This document shows, in pieces, positions 11,301 to 19,620 of a stretch of 64,000 bases of DNA (position 1 is its first letter; each line of letters begins with the position of its first letter). Under the pieces are notes generated by a model. It searched no databases. It was given only the letters and a program-made list of their open reading frames with translations, and was not told the DNA's origin. The DNA is from Woeseia sp. (GTDB taxonomy: Bacteria; Pseudomonadota; Gammaproteobacteria; Steroidobacterales; UBA11654): assembly GCA_019653755.1 (NCBI GenBank), contig BPCL01000001.1:124001-188000 (forward strand), given 5' to 3'. The position numbers and the translations under genes are program-made.

Positions 11301-12958
11301 ATGACCCTATCGTCTATGGCTCTGTCTATGGCCCGTTGATATTGATTCATGAGATTGGGCATGCGATTGGTCTTGCTCATACTCACGATAACGGTTATCG
11401 ATCTACAGCTGAAGAGAACACCAATATCTATTCTGTTATGTCGTATATCGGATGGGGTAATTTTAACAATGATGATTGGATCGATTTTGGCTATGAAGCT
11501 GGCGATTGGTTTCCTGCGTATCAACCAATGGTCAATGATATAGCAGCAATACAGCACCTTTATGGCATGAGACCCATGAGTAATCCTGGTCCGACTACCT
11601 ATACTTTTTCGGGACCAGTGTACACCACTATTTACGATACTCAGGGAATTGACACCATTGATTTAAGTGCCTACACAATCAATACCACATTGGATCTTAG
11701 ACCTGGTAGCGTCTCATACATTGGTACCAATGAATTGGATTTTGAGGTTCCTTATGGTAATCGAAGTTGGGAGTGGGATTGGCAAGACACAGGGTTTCCT
11801 CTCACAATTGAGAAAGGCACCATTATCGAGAAGGCTGTTTTAGGAAGTGGTGACGACATCATTTTTTGCAACAGTGCAAACAATAATATTACCTGCGGTT
11901 TCGGAAACGATGATACATATTTCATTGGGACCAATGATATTGTTTATGGTGGGAACGGTTACGATAATTTTTTTATAGATTCATTTGATTTTGGACTTAT
12001 TGATGGCGGAACTGGAACCAGTGTAGCTGGTGGCGAAGGCGATTCCCTATACTTTTTTGGAGTCTACGCCAATCAGACCATTGATCTTAGGAGTTTCACA
12101 GATTTTCATATAACGGGTATTGAGGACATTAATATCAATGATGGTAAAGCCACAATTCTCCAGATTTCTGAGCAAGCTTTAAGAGACCTTGAGGGAAGTT
12201 ATACCAGGGATATAGATGGCGATGGGATGCTCGAGATCGTTCATTACATTTACACCTATGACGATGCATCTATTGATGAAATACAAGTCAATCAAGAGGG
12301 TTGGACATTAGTGGAAGGTCTAGTGGTCGATGATGATAATGTCTATGAAGGTTACGACTATTATAAATCGAGTGATGGCACGATCTGGTTTGCTGTCAAT
12401 AGTGGTACCAGTGTGGTCGAGATATCTGCTTTAGGTGCAAAAAATCTTAATACTTATTCCTACGATGGCAGCACTCCTACAGCAGCTTATAACAAAGACA
12501 TTGGCGATGATGACACTGACTATAGTCAACCGAATCAGCCTAGAGTTGTCAACGATGATTATACTGAACATAAGCCTGTTGGACCGTGTGGATGTAAAAT
12601 GTGCAAGACCACCAATGAAATAGACGGCGAACAATCTAAAGAGGATTTTCCTATAGTCGACTTAGATCAATATGAGGGGCCTATCGTCTTTCCAGACATA
12701 ACTGATTATAAGATTCAAACTACTGTTGCATTAGATGCCACAGAGCTCTCTAATATTTTATTGGAAGAGCTTACCGAGGATACTGATCTTCTTTATTTTG
12801 ATCATCTGCCAGATAGCCCCGTTTCTCATAATTCGAGTCAAATTATATCTCATAATAATCTCCCTAAAGAACAATACGAGCTATTGCTTAATTATGAAGA
12901 AATCATTCACCTAGAAATTTTGCAAGAAGATCTGATTTATACTTCAGAACTTGGTTAA
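8372..12958 (+). CDS. giant predicted lipoprotein with cadherin-like repeats and an M10/serralysin-type zinc metalloprotease domain; putative T1SS substrate
   Basis: Lipobox-like LTAC followed by GGGGGGG; cadherin-like repeats with xNDxNDAPT linkers; HEIGHAIGLAH plus SVMSY Met-turn; degenerate GSGDD/GFGNDDTY/GGNGYDNFF RTX-like motifs; divergent from a T1SS operon. Confidence 0.85.
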   Translation: MPLRKNKTNLTFPTLAALTLTACGGGGGGGAMVQPSPPTNRAPNTGGTVTKTMDEDSSDVGLDISTPTDADGDSLTITVTGLPTGGTLYTADGDEVTNGMTLSISQLTGLIFTPDANLNDDNTDFGSFTYSVSDGSTSTSGTVNISVTPVNDVPEFNSGPDLNIEENRTEINGLTATDIDGDTLTYSISGGEDQSFFTIDPDTGALVFIDRPDFENAQDSDADNIYIVEITIDDGNGGSATQTFNIIVTDVVTGITISNTSIDENIEGAVVGDLIAAIDDINATHEYSYSLTGEDADKFEVVDGQLKLKDGVSANYEEKNIYSVLVTATDTGGLSVSQNFSVTINDINEAPTDIGVSRLSLKDNSDAAVVGTLSTVDEDGNESHSYTVNDDRFEVVDGVLKLKSGITIDSLTEPRVTVIVTTTDKGGLTYQEEFTLSVGTVQITGLQFEENKAGAIIGDLSVIDSDLSGDITYTISGEGSENFEVVNGQLKLIDSYSANFEVLNSYQITITASDGTNEESTTYPFNVVDVNDAPTSVSLSASAIDENQFGGIVGSLTTADEDSGDTHTYTISGDGSEYFEVVNGQLKLKDNFAANYEDKNTYTLTLTSTDSGGLSISTDITVNINDINDAPTGIDITGSLFVNDGVTGGSVGVISTIDEDAVDSHSYSISGADASSFEIVNGTLKLKNTATAVSSIQSTYEISITTTDKGGLSWSEDYTIEVNVAPTAVTLDSMDVDESYIGASVGAFLVFDPNANDEFTYVLSGSDAASFEVIDGVLKVKSGTWLDYETKATYTVTVTVIDQGGFSLQKTFNIDVNDVHYGNPYHTEVQSDFVAPISDDPSVQALQWTYGGDGEGSLIFVHDNDPNTPLVITYSLIDSNSVLGDNYDDGYDQDVYDNRSDYSAEWEAMVVQAFEYWGEVSGITFVRVDDNANMCGDIRVGLSTGDFGGAGGWANVPYYYQGENNSTANDIWIRQQYDPIVYGSVYGPLILIHEIGHAIGLAHTHDNGYRSTAEENTNIYSVMSYIGWGNFNNDDWIDFGYEAGDWFPAYQPMVNDIAAIQHLYGMRPMSNPGPTTYTFSGPVYTTIYDTQGIDTIDLSAYTINTTLDLRPGSVSYIGTNELDFEVPYGNRSWEWDWQDTGFPLTIEKGTIIEKAVLGSGDDIIFCNSANNNITCGFGNDDTYFIGTNDIVYGGNGYDNFFIDSFDFGLIDGGTGTSVAGGEGDSLYFFGVYANQTIDLRSFTDFHITGIEDININDGKATILQISEQALRDLEGSYTRDIDGDGMLEIVHYIYTYDDASIDEIQVNQEGWTLVEGLVVDDDNVYEGYDYYKSSDGTIWFAVNSGTSVVEISALGAKNLNTYSYDGSTPTAAYNKDIGDDDTDYSQPNQPRVVNDDYTEHKPVGPCGCKMCKTTNEIDGEQSKEDFPIVDLDQYEGPIVFPDITDYKIQTTVALDATELSNILLEELTEDTDLLYFDHLPDSPVSHNSSQIISHNNLPKEQYELLLNYEEIIHLEILQEDLIYTSELG
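9130..10827 (+). repeat. six tandem cadherin-like units of about 88-99 aa
   Basis: Recurring FEVVxGQLKLKD ... TDxGGLS ... INDINDAPT; boundaries near 9130, 9427, 9691, 9973, 10264, 10551. Confidence 0.8.
11348..11380 (+). other. zinc-binding metalloprotease motif HEIGHAIGLAH
   Basis: Direct translation of the in-frame codons; matches HExxHxxGxxH. Confidence 0.9.
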
Positions 12959-12975
12959 TTTAAGAAAATTAAGAA

Positions 12976-14922
12976 TTAGAGATATTTTTCCAAAAATAAA
13001 ATAACCGTTTGTTCATAAATATCACGATTTTCTTTTTTTTTGAAGCCATGCCCTTCATTTAATGCATTCATATACCATACAGTCTTACCGTTCTGCTCGA
13101 GAGATTCAACGACTTGCTCTGATTCAGTTACTGGAACTCTAGGGTCATTTTCACCTTGAACAACCAAAATAGGCACATTAATTTTTTCAATATTATTGTT
13201 TGGACTAATCGATTGAAGAAAGGCTCTCATTTCAGGATCTCTTTCATCGCCGTATTCCACTCTTCTCAGGTCGCGTCGATAGTCTTCAGTATTTTCCAAA
13301 AATGTTACGAAATTTGATATCCCCACAATATCTATTGCAGCTTTGAGTCGATCGCTATAGTTTGTGGCACTGGCAAGAACCATATAACCCCCATACGATC
13401 CTCCTATTACTGCCACTCTTTTTGAATCGAGGCATGGCTGTTTCTCGATCCAATCAAGCAATGCTCCAATGTCGCGAACAGAATCTTCACGGAGGAATCC
13501 ATTATCAAGACCTAGGTATTGCTTCCCATAACCATCGCTGCCTCTAACATTAGGTCTAATTACCGCGGCACCCAATCTTTCAATCCACAATTGGATTGTT
13601 TGACTAAAGGATGGTCTAGACTGGCTCTCAGGACCTCCATGGATTGAAATAATGACTGGCTGAGGATCTTTGCATGTTCTAGCATAAAGGAAAGCTGGTA
13701 TGGATCTATCATCAAACGTCTGAAAAGAAATGAGTTTAGGTTCTACGAATTTCGAAACATCCAACCCACCAACTTCTGAAAACGTCCACCGGGTTAGACC
13801 TCCATAGAGCAGAGGATTGTCTTTCAGATCGAGCACATAACTCTCAGCTGGCGATTGGTAATTATTTAATGTTAAGCCCAACTTTTCACCATCTTCACTA
13901 AACTGCATACTACCGATAAGACCAATTGGTATCCCATCAACCTTGCTAAATTGTTTGCTCTGGGTGTCTAGTAAATACAGAGAACTGAAGCCATCTTCAT
14001 TAACTGTAAAAGTGGCTTTCTGTCGATCAGTTGAAATCGTGAAACCGTCTACATCCCATGGGATTGATTCTGTTAGGACGGTAACTTCATTGGTGATCAA
14101 ATTTTTGTATGCAAGTTGATTAAAGTCAGCAAATTCATTGGTAATAAAGAAAATACCCTTTTGTGATGCATCAAAGGCTAATCCTGCATTAAAGGATTGC
14201 TTACCAATTGCTCCCAAGACGATCTCTTTTGTTCTAGATTGAATATCTAGAATGTAGCTCTTGGCATTAGTGATGGATATATAGTTTTGAATAAGTATCT
14301 TTTCTCCATCATCAGACCAATCGCTTGGGCCCCACCAAGTTCCATCAGGGGATTCAAGGATCAATTCAGCAGAATCAGGGTCATTATGATTCATCATCCA
14401 GATATCATTTGATTGCCCATTTCTCCGAGTACTCTGATAGGCAAAGCGAGAACCGCTTCTTTCCCACAAAGGGCCACCATTTCTGGATTTGCCATCAGTG
14501 AGTAACGTTGTAGAGCCATCTTCAGGGTTCAAAAGATAAATTTGGTTATTCTCTGTGCCTCCGGCATCCATTGTAAAAGCAATTGAGTTTCCTGAAGGCT
14601 GTCTAGCTGAAGATCCGATTGGCTCATCAAAGAATGTTATTTGCCTTCTTGCACCACCATTCTCTTTAACCTTATGCAACTGACTCACATTTCCAAATCG
14701 AGTAGTGATGTAAATTTCATCTCCAGATCTGGTAAAGCCTCTGAAGGGGGCAGAGCGAACATTTTGATATTTTGAAAGATCGCTTTTTATGCCGTTTGGA
14801 ATGTCTGGAATATTTTTGAGGATTAAATTGCCATTATTCTCAGTTCTCTCACTAGCATGGGTGTTTCCTACACTCAAGAAGGTGATAAATACAAGACAGG
14901 GCAAAAGAAGGAGTTTTTTCAT
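12976..14922 (-). CDS. S9-family peptidase (acylaminoacyl-peptidase / DPP-like)
   Basis: Signal peptide; beta-propeller-like repeats; HGGPESQSRPSF, GGSYGGYM catalytic Ser, VQGENDPRVP, NEGHGF. Confidence 0.92.
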   Translation of the reverse strand: MKKLLLLPCLVFITFLSVGNTHASERTENNGNLILKNIPDIPNGIKSDLSKYQNVRSAPFRGFTRSGDEIYITTRFGNVSQLHKVKENGGARRQITFFDEPIGSSARQPSGNSIAFTMDAGGTENNQIYLLNPEDGSTTLLTDGKSRNGGPLWERSGSRFAYQSTRRNGQSNDIWMMNHNDPDSAELILESPDGTWWGPSDWSDDGEKILIQNYISITNAKSYILDIQSRTKEIVLGAIGKQSFNAGLAFDASQKGIFFITNEFADFNQLAYKNLITNEVTVLTESIPWDVDGFTISTDRQKATFTVNEDGFSSLYLLDTQSKQFSKVDGIPIGLIGSMQFSEDGEKLGLTLNNYQSPAESYVLDLKDNPLLYGGLTRWTFSEVGGLDVSKFVEPKLISFQTFDDRSIPAFLYARTCKDPQPVIISIHGGPESQSRPSFSQTIQLWIERLGAAVIRPNVRGSDGYGKQYLGLDNGFLREDSVRDIGALLDWIEKQPCLDSKRVAVIGGSYGGYMVLASATNYSDRLKAAIDIVGISNFVTFLENTEDYRRDLRRVEYGDERDPEMRAFLQSISPNNNIEKINVPILVVQGENDPRVPVTESEQVVESLEQNGKTVWYMNALNEGHGFKKKENRDIYEQTVILFLEKYL

Positions 14923-14975
14923 GACTAAATCCTAACAAAACTGTTGAGATTCACAAAGTTTGGGTTTCTGATAAG

Positions 14976-15233
14976 ATGAAAATTATGAAAAAGAAAGAAT
15001 CAGAAATATTCCATCAAGCACTTGGAGATGCAACCCATAAACCTACAATTAATTGGGAAAAAGAAATAGAGAAAGCTGAGAAAACAAAAACTCAAAGACC
15101 AAATAAAGAGGAGCTAATAAAAAATATCGTTATGCAATCTGAAGATTTCAATTTTATTTGGAATATTAGGAGCCTGCAGAAAACAACTATAGGAAATCTT
15201 CAGAATATACTTAGTTTGTTGCTAAAGTATTAA
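14976..15233 (+). CDS. hypothetical protein
   Basis: Intact 85-aa Lys/Glu-rich ORF between annotated genes; no recognised motif. Confidence 0.35.
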   Translation: MKIMKKKESEIFHQALGDATHKPTINWEKEIEKAEKTKTQRPNKEELIKNIVMQSEDFNFIWNIRSLQKTTIGNLQNILSLLLKY

Positions 15234-15253
15234 TTGCAATTAAACTAATTATT

Positions 15254-15700
15254 ATGAACAAGTTAAATAATTTTCTAGAGCAACTGGCATCACCTTTAAA
15301 GAAATACTCTACATGCCTATTGAGAATAGGTCTCGGAACCTCTTTTTTTCTTCATGGCTATGGGAAAATACCTATTCAGCAGAGCTTTATTGATTGGCTA
15401 GCATCTAAAGGTATTCCATTTGCTGATACAACCGCTCATCTTGTTGCATGGGGAGAAATATTATCCGGAATCGGTATTATTTTAGGCGGTCTAATTGGAG
15501 TAAAAGCTCATGTAATTGGAAATCTAATCACAAGATTATCCGGTGGAGCAGTAATGGTAATAATGATAGGTGCCTTATTAATAGCCCACTCTAATTGGTC
15601 AATTTTCTTTGGTGAACGCGGTTCTATTTTATTTGCTAGTGAACAATTGTTTCTTTTACTTTTGGGTACTTACTTTGCCATTAAAGGAAACGAAAAATAG
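15254..15700 (+). CDS. DoxX-family membrane protein
   Basis: LLRIGLGTSFFLHGYGKI, WGEILSGIGIILGG and TM pattern typical of DoxX/DoxD. Confidence 0.75.
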   Translation: MNKLNNFLEQLASPLKKYSTCLLRIGLGTSFFLHGYGKIPIQQSFIDWLASKGIPFADTTAHLVAWGEILSGIGIILGGLIGVKAHVIGNLITRLSGGAVMVIMIGALLIAHSNWSIFFGERGSILFASEQLFLLLLGTYFAIKGNEK

Positions 15701-15719
15701 ATGTTAATCTTTATCTAAT

Positions 15720-16253
15720 CTATTCCTCTTCAGCAATTAATACTCTTGAGCGCACTAAGATAAATTTAATTTTACCTTTTTCAATTTGTACATCAAAAAG
15801 CTCTTCAGAGGCAACTTCTTCGCCATCGATGGTGTCTGTCACTGTGTAGGATGAGGTCACCCAATGATCGTGTGTCCCATCTGCTTGGAGAACATCGCTT
15901 GCCATTGCATAGTTTAATTCCCAAGATGGATTAGATGTTGCGAACCACTCCTTTAGAAATTCAGCGTGAGCTTCTGGTCCTTTTACGATAAGACCGTTGG
16001 GTGCCCGGCCTTCAAAGTCAGCAGCATTTGAGTTGTCGATAGCCTCAAGGTCACGTTTATTATGTGCTTCAACGTATTTAACCCAGACGTCGACGACGGA
16101 TATGTCTCCGGCGACAATATCAAGCTTCTCACCTTCATCTGATATTTCATAACCAATGATGGTTCTCATGTCTTTCTCACTCTTTTCATGATGGCCTGCA
16201 AAAGAGTGTTGAGCCAATAATAGTAAGGCGATGCTTAGCAGTGTCTTATTCAT
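15720..16253 (-). CDS. secreted SnoaL/NTF2-like protein
   Basis: Signal peptide MNKTLLSIALLLLAQHSFA; VWVKYVEAHNKRDLEAIDNSNAADFEGRAPNGLIVKGPEAHAEFLKEWF. Confidence 0.6.
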   Translation of the reverse strand: MNKTLLSIALLLLAQHSFAGHHEKSEKDMRTIIGYEISDEGEKLDIVAGDISVVDVWVKYVEAHNKRDLEAIDNSNAADFEGRAPNGLIVKGPEAHAEFLKEWFATSNPSWELNYAMASDVLQADGTHDHWVTSSYTVTDTIDGEEVASEELFDVQIEKGKIKFILVRSRVLIAEEE

Positions 16254-16420
16254 AATAGTTCCCTGATTTTATATATTAATTATATTATTTAAACGATAAC
16301 TAGCTACTTTATCACAGTTGTTTAATTTTCTTTTAGTTCGAATCTATCAAGGTTCACAAAGGTTTGTTATTAATCTTTATCTAATCATGAGATAGAGTTA
16401 GAATAAATCTCTTACTTTAA

Positions 16421-16496
16421 GCGGGAATAGCTCAGTTGGTAGAGCGCAACCTTGCCAAGGTTGAGGTCGCGAGTTCGAATCTCGTTTCCCGCTCCA
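16421..16496 (+). tRNA. tRNA-Gly(GCC), CCA encoded
   Basis: Cloverleaf gcgggaa...tcccgctcca, anticodon loop cttGCCaag, T-loop gttcgaatc. Confidence 0.95.
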
Positions 16497-16517
16497 GTTT
16501 AATAAACGAGGAGAATC

Positions 16518-16952
16518 ATGAAATACTTACTATTAATCCCACTTTTAATTTCTAACTTTGCTTTTGCTGAAATTTATGAAGATTATGAGCCAAGCGAGCA
16601 AGTCACAGAACTCACTGTTATTGCTGTACAACCTAATTATATGGATGACTACCTAGTCAATTTAAAAAAGACATGGGTAAGAAATTCTGAGATTCAGAAA
16701 GAGCTTGGTCACATTGTTGATTATGCTGTTTGGACTTCTGAAGTTGCCAATAGTCCTAATTTATGGATCACGGTTACATATGAAAATATGGGTGCAATGC
16801 AACAAACTAAAGAAAAATATGATGCTGTAAATAAAATTATGGCTGAAAGGTTTTCTGAGACAGATGAAGAATACAATACGATTTCTAAGAGTTATGAAGA
16901 AATCAGAAAAATGGTTGATCATCAGATAATTAATAGAGTCAATTTTAAATAA
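16518..16952 (+). CDS. hypothetical secreted protein
   Basis: Signal peptide MKYLLLIPLLISNFAFA, RBS gaggag, 144 aa. Confidence 0.6.
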   Translation: MKYLLLIPLLISNFAFAEIYEDYEPSEQVTELTVIAVQPNYMDDYLVNLKKTWVRNSEIQKELGHIVDYAVWTSEVANSPNLWITVTYENMGAMQQTKEKYDAVNKIMAERFSETDEEYNTISKSYEEIRKMVDHQIINRVNFK

Positions 16953-16977
16953 GACTTAAAGCTATTAATAAAAAAAG

Positions 16978-17018
16978 TTCCTAAAGGGCATTAAAAAGAT
17001 ATCAATGCTCTTTAGGAA
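16978..17018. terminator. 15-bp hairpin, possible intrinsic terminator
   Basis: ttcctaaagggcatt / aatgctctttaggaa around an 11-nt loop; A7 tract on the left arm reads as T7 on the minus strand. Confidence 0.5.
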
Positions 17019-17036
17019 TTAATCGAAGAGCTACCG

Positions 17037-18743
17037 ATGAAAAAAAGAATCAATTTTTCTACACCATTAAGTTGGATCATTGCATTGGTTTTGATAGTCC
17101 CTTTTGAGACTTCATATGCTGCTCCAGACTTAATTATAGTCAATGCTGATATTAGAACAGCAGATCCCAAACAAATGACAGCCCAAGCTATCGCCATAAA
17201 GGACGGTAAATTTTTTGCGTTAGGAAGTTCCTTGCAAATTGAAAAACTTAAAGACAAAGATACTAAGGTCTTGGATGCTGAAGGTAAAACAATATTGCCT
17301 GGCTTTATAGACAGTCACACGCATTTATCTTCTGGTTCTAAAATAGTTACCGGCATTAATTTGACAAGTATCCAAGAAAAATCTGTTTGGTTGGAGATGA
17401 TTGCAGAAAGAGTTAAGACCATGGAGCCTGGTGAATGGTTATTGGGTGGTCGATGGGATCATACTTTTGAGAACAAAGGCCTTCCTACTCGTTGGGATTT
17501 GGATAGTGTTGCTCCTAATAATCCAGTTGCACTTTCAGATATAGATGGACATTCAATGTGGGTCAATTCCTTGGCCATTGAAAAAGCTAAGATAAAAGCT
17601 GATTCAGAAGTCCCTGTAGGTGGGCAAATACTAATTGATGAAACATCAGGTGAACCCAATGGAATCCTCCTTGAAGGTGCCATGCAACTCATCTGGGATG
17701 CACCAACTTATATTAGAGATTCAGATCGCGCTAGGAATGAGATAGAGCAGGTTATTGATTACGCTAATTCTTTAGGTATTACTAGTGTCCATGATATGTC
17801 CAGCCGTATTGAATTAAATAAATACAAGGATTTGGCACTTAGCAAAAAACTATTTTTAAGGATCTTTTGGGGAGAGATGTCAAAATTTAGCCAAGAGGAT
17901 GATAGTACTGATGATGAGGATCTGATTAAACAACTTATCAAGGAATATAAAGTTCATGATCAAGATTATGGACCCATGATTGAATACGGTTTTATAAAAT
18001 ATGTGATTGATGGGGTTCTATCTACTCACACAGCAGCATTGATAGATCCTTATTCAGATCGACCTGATATTGTTGGCGAACCTTTCTATATCCAAGGAGA
18101 GATTAATCGTCTGGTTAAACGTGCTAACAATCTTGGAATGCCAGTAGCAATACATGCAATTGGTGATCGGGGGGTAAAAATGGCATTAAACTCATTTGAA
18201 TACAGCAACAATATCTCTTTAGCCAATCGAATAGAACATGTTGAGATTATAGAGCCTAATGATGTGGAAAGATTTAAAAGGCTTAAAGTCACTGCTTCAA
18301 TGCAGCCTAATCATGGCACTGGAGTTATTGGGAAATACATCACACCTAGAGTAGGGGAAGAAAGAGAGCAGTTTGCCTATATCTGGAATGGTTTTCTTGA
18401 GTCTGGGGTTCGTCTAGCACTCAGTAGTGATTTTGCAACATCTCCGTTTTCGCCTTTGATTCAATTAGCTGACGCAGTCTTTAGAGAAAGCCCAAGCGGT
18501 CTTTATGATGGTCCATGGTACCCAGAGCAAGCGCTTAGTTTTGATGACGCGTTGTATGCTTATACTCAGATTGGTGCAGAACTATCTGGGTGGGGCGATC
18601 AAATTGGTAGTATAACTGTCGGAAAATACGCCGATTTCGTCATCCTTGATCAAACGCTTTCAAAACCAGTTGGACGAGAATTAAAATCAACAAAAGTTTC
18701 TAAAACCTACTTTGCTGGTCAATTGATCTTTCCGAAGAATTGA
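17037..18743 (+). CDS. amidohydrolase (YtcJ-like, amidohydrolase_3)
   Basis: GFIDSHTHLSSG, VAIHAIGDRGV, LSSDFATSPFSPL, VGKYADFVILDQ. Confidence 0.9.
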   Translation: MKKRINFSTPLSWIIALVLIVPFETSYAAPDLIIVNADIRTADPKQMTAQAIAIKDGKFFALGSSLQIEKLKDKDTKVLDAEGKTILPGFIDSHTHLSSGSKIVTGINLTSIQEKSVWLEMIAERVKTMEPGEWLLGGRWDHTFENKGLPTRWDLDSVAPNNPVALSDIDGHSMWVNSLAIEKAKIKADSEVPVGGQILIDETSGEPNGILLEGAMQLIWDAPTYIRDSDRARNEIEQVIDYANSLGITSVHDMSSRIELNKYKDLALSKKLFLRIFWGEMSKFSQEDDSTDDEDLIKQLIKEYKVHDQDYGPMIEYGFIKYVIDGVLSTHTAALIDPYSDRPDIVGEPFYIQGEINRLVKRANNLGMPVAIHAIGDRGVKMALNSFEYSNNISLANRIEHVEIIEPNDVERFKRLKVTASMQPNHGTGVIGKYITPRVGEEREQFAYIWNGFLESGVRLALSSDFATSPFSPLIQLADAVFRESPSGLYDGPWYPEQALSFDDALYAYTQIGAELSGWGDQIGSITVGKYADFVILDQTLSKPVGRELKSTKVSKTYFAGQLIFPKN

Positions 18744-19573
18744 AGTTACTTTTCCCATTCGCTAAAAGATTTATAGCTGGTGAAAACCTTGAGGATGCAT
18801 CTGAGCAAATAGTAGACCTTCAAGATCAAGGTTTCAGAGTTGCTCTTAACTTAGTCGGTGAGTCAGGCAGTACTAAAGAAGAAGCTCTGAATGCTCAAAA
18901 TGAATACCTAAAGGCACTAAAGCTCTTTCCTATGGAAACTCTTAGTCTTTCAATTAAGCCTTCACTCCTAAGTCTTAATTACTCGATTAAAGATTGTTTG
19001 GAGTATTTAACTCCAATTGTTGAAATCGCACATCGTTCGAATCAAAAGATACGTTTTGATATGGAAAGCAGTGCGATAACTGATTCGACGATCGAGATAT
19101 GTCAGCGACTGAATAAGAGCTTTCCAAATGTTGTAGGTCTAGCACTTCAAGCTAATTTATTCAGAACTGCTGATGATCTGGTGGCATTAAAATCTGAGAA
19201 TATTTCCATACGCCTCGTCAAAGGCGCTTATAGGGAAAAAAAATCAATTGCTTTTATATCCATGAATGAAATTAGAGATAATTTCCTAAAGCTCGCAGAT
19301 ATTTTACTTAGTTATCAATCAGATCACGATGCCCTAGCGACTCATGATGAACTTATACTAAATTCACTATTAAATGACAACATTGGTAAAAGGATCGCCT
19401 TCGAATTTCTTTTTGGTGTTCGAAGAGATTTGCAGCATAAATTGAATAAGAAACATTCTGTTGGAATCTATCTGCCTTATGGAAGTGATTGGTTTGCCTA
19501 CACCATGCGTCGTCTTAGTGAATGGAAGAATATTAAGTTTATAGCTAGGAATTTACTTAAAGAAAAGCTATAA
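18740..19573 (+). CDS. stand-alone proline dehydrogenase
   Basis: RLVKGAYREKKSI, ATHDELI, EFLFGVRRDLQ, YLPYGSDWFAYTMRRLSE are PRODH-domain signatures; TTG start overlaps the upstream stop. Confidence 0.85.
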   Translation: MKLLFPFAKRFIAGENLEDASEQIVDLQDQGFRVALNLVGESGSTKEEALNAQNEYLKALKLFPMETLSLSIKPSLLSLNYSIKDCLEYLTPIVEIAHRSNQKIRFDMESSAITDSTIEICQRLNKSFPNVVGLALQANLFRTADDLVALKSENISIRLVKGAYREKKSIAFISMNEIRDNFLKLADILLSYQSDHDALATHDELILNSLLNDNIGKRIAFEFLFGVRRDLQHKLNKKHSVGIYLPYGSDWFAYTMRRLSEWKNIKFIARNLLKEKL

Positions 19574-19603
19574 AAAAAAGGCCTGCATCAGCAGGCCTTT
19601 TTA
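19572..19603. terminator. bidirectional rho-independent terminator
   Basis: aaaaaggcctgc-atca-gcaggccttttt between convergent proline dehydrogenase and TonB-receptor genes. Confidence 0.9.
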
Positions 19604-19620
19604 TATTCATTAAGAGTTAA

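Noticed and set aside
8470-12634. Many minus-strand and alternate-frame ORFs (e.g. 8470..8682, 8686..8925, 11132..11557) inside the giant protease gene
   Set aside because: They lie wholly within an intact 1528-aa ORF with strong domain content; their composition is that of shadow ORFs.
17012-17257. Minus ORF of 81 aa
   Set aside because: Antisense to the signal peptide and N-terminus of the amidohydrolase; no motif.
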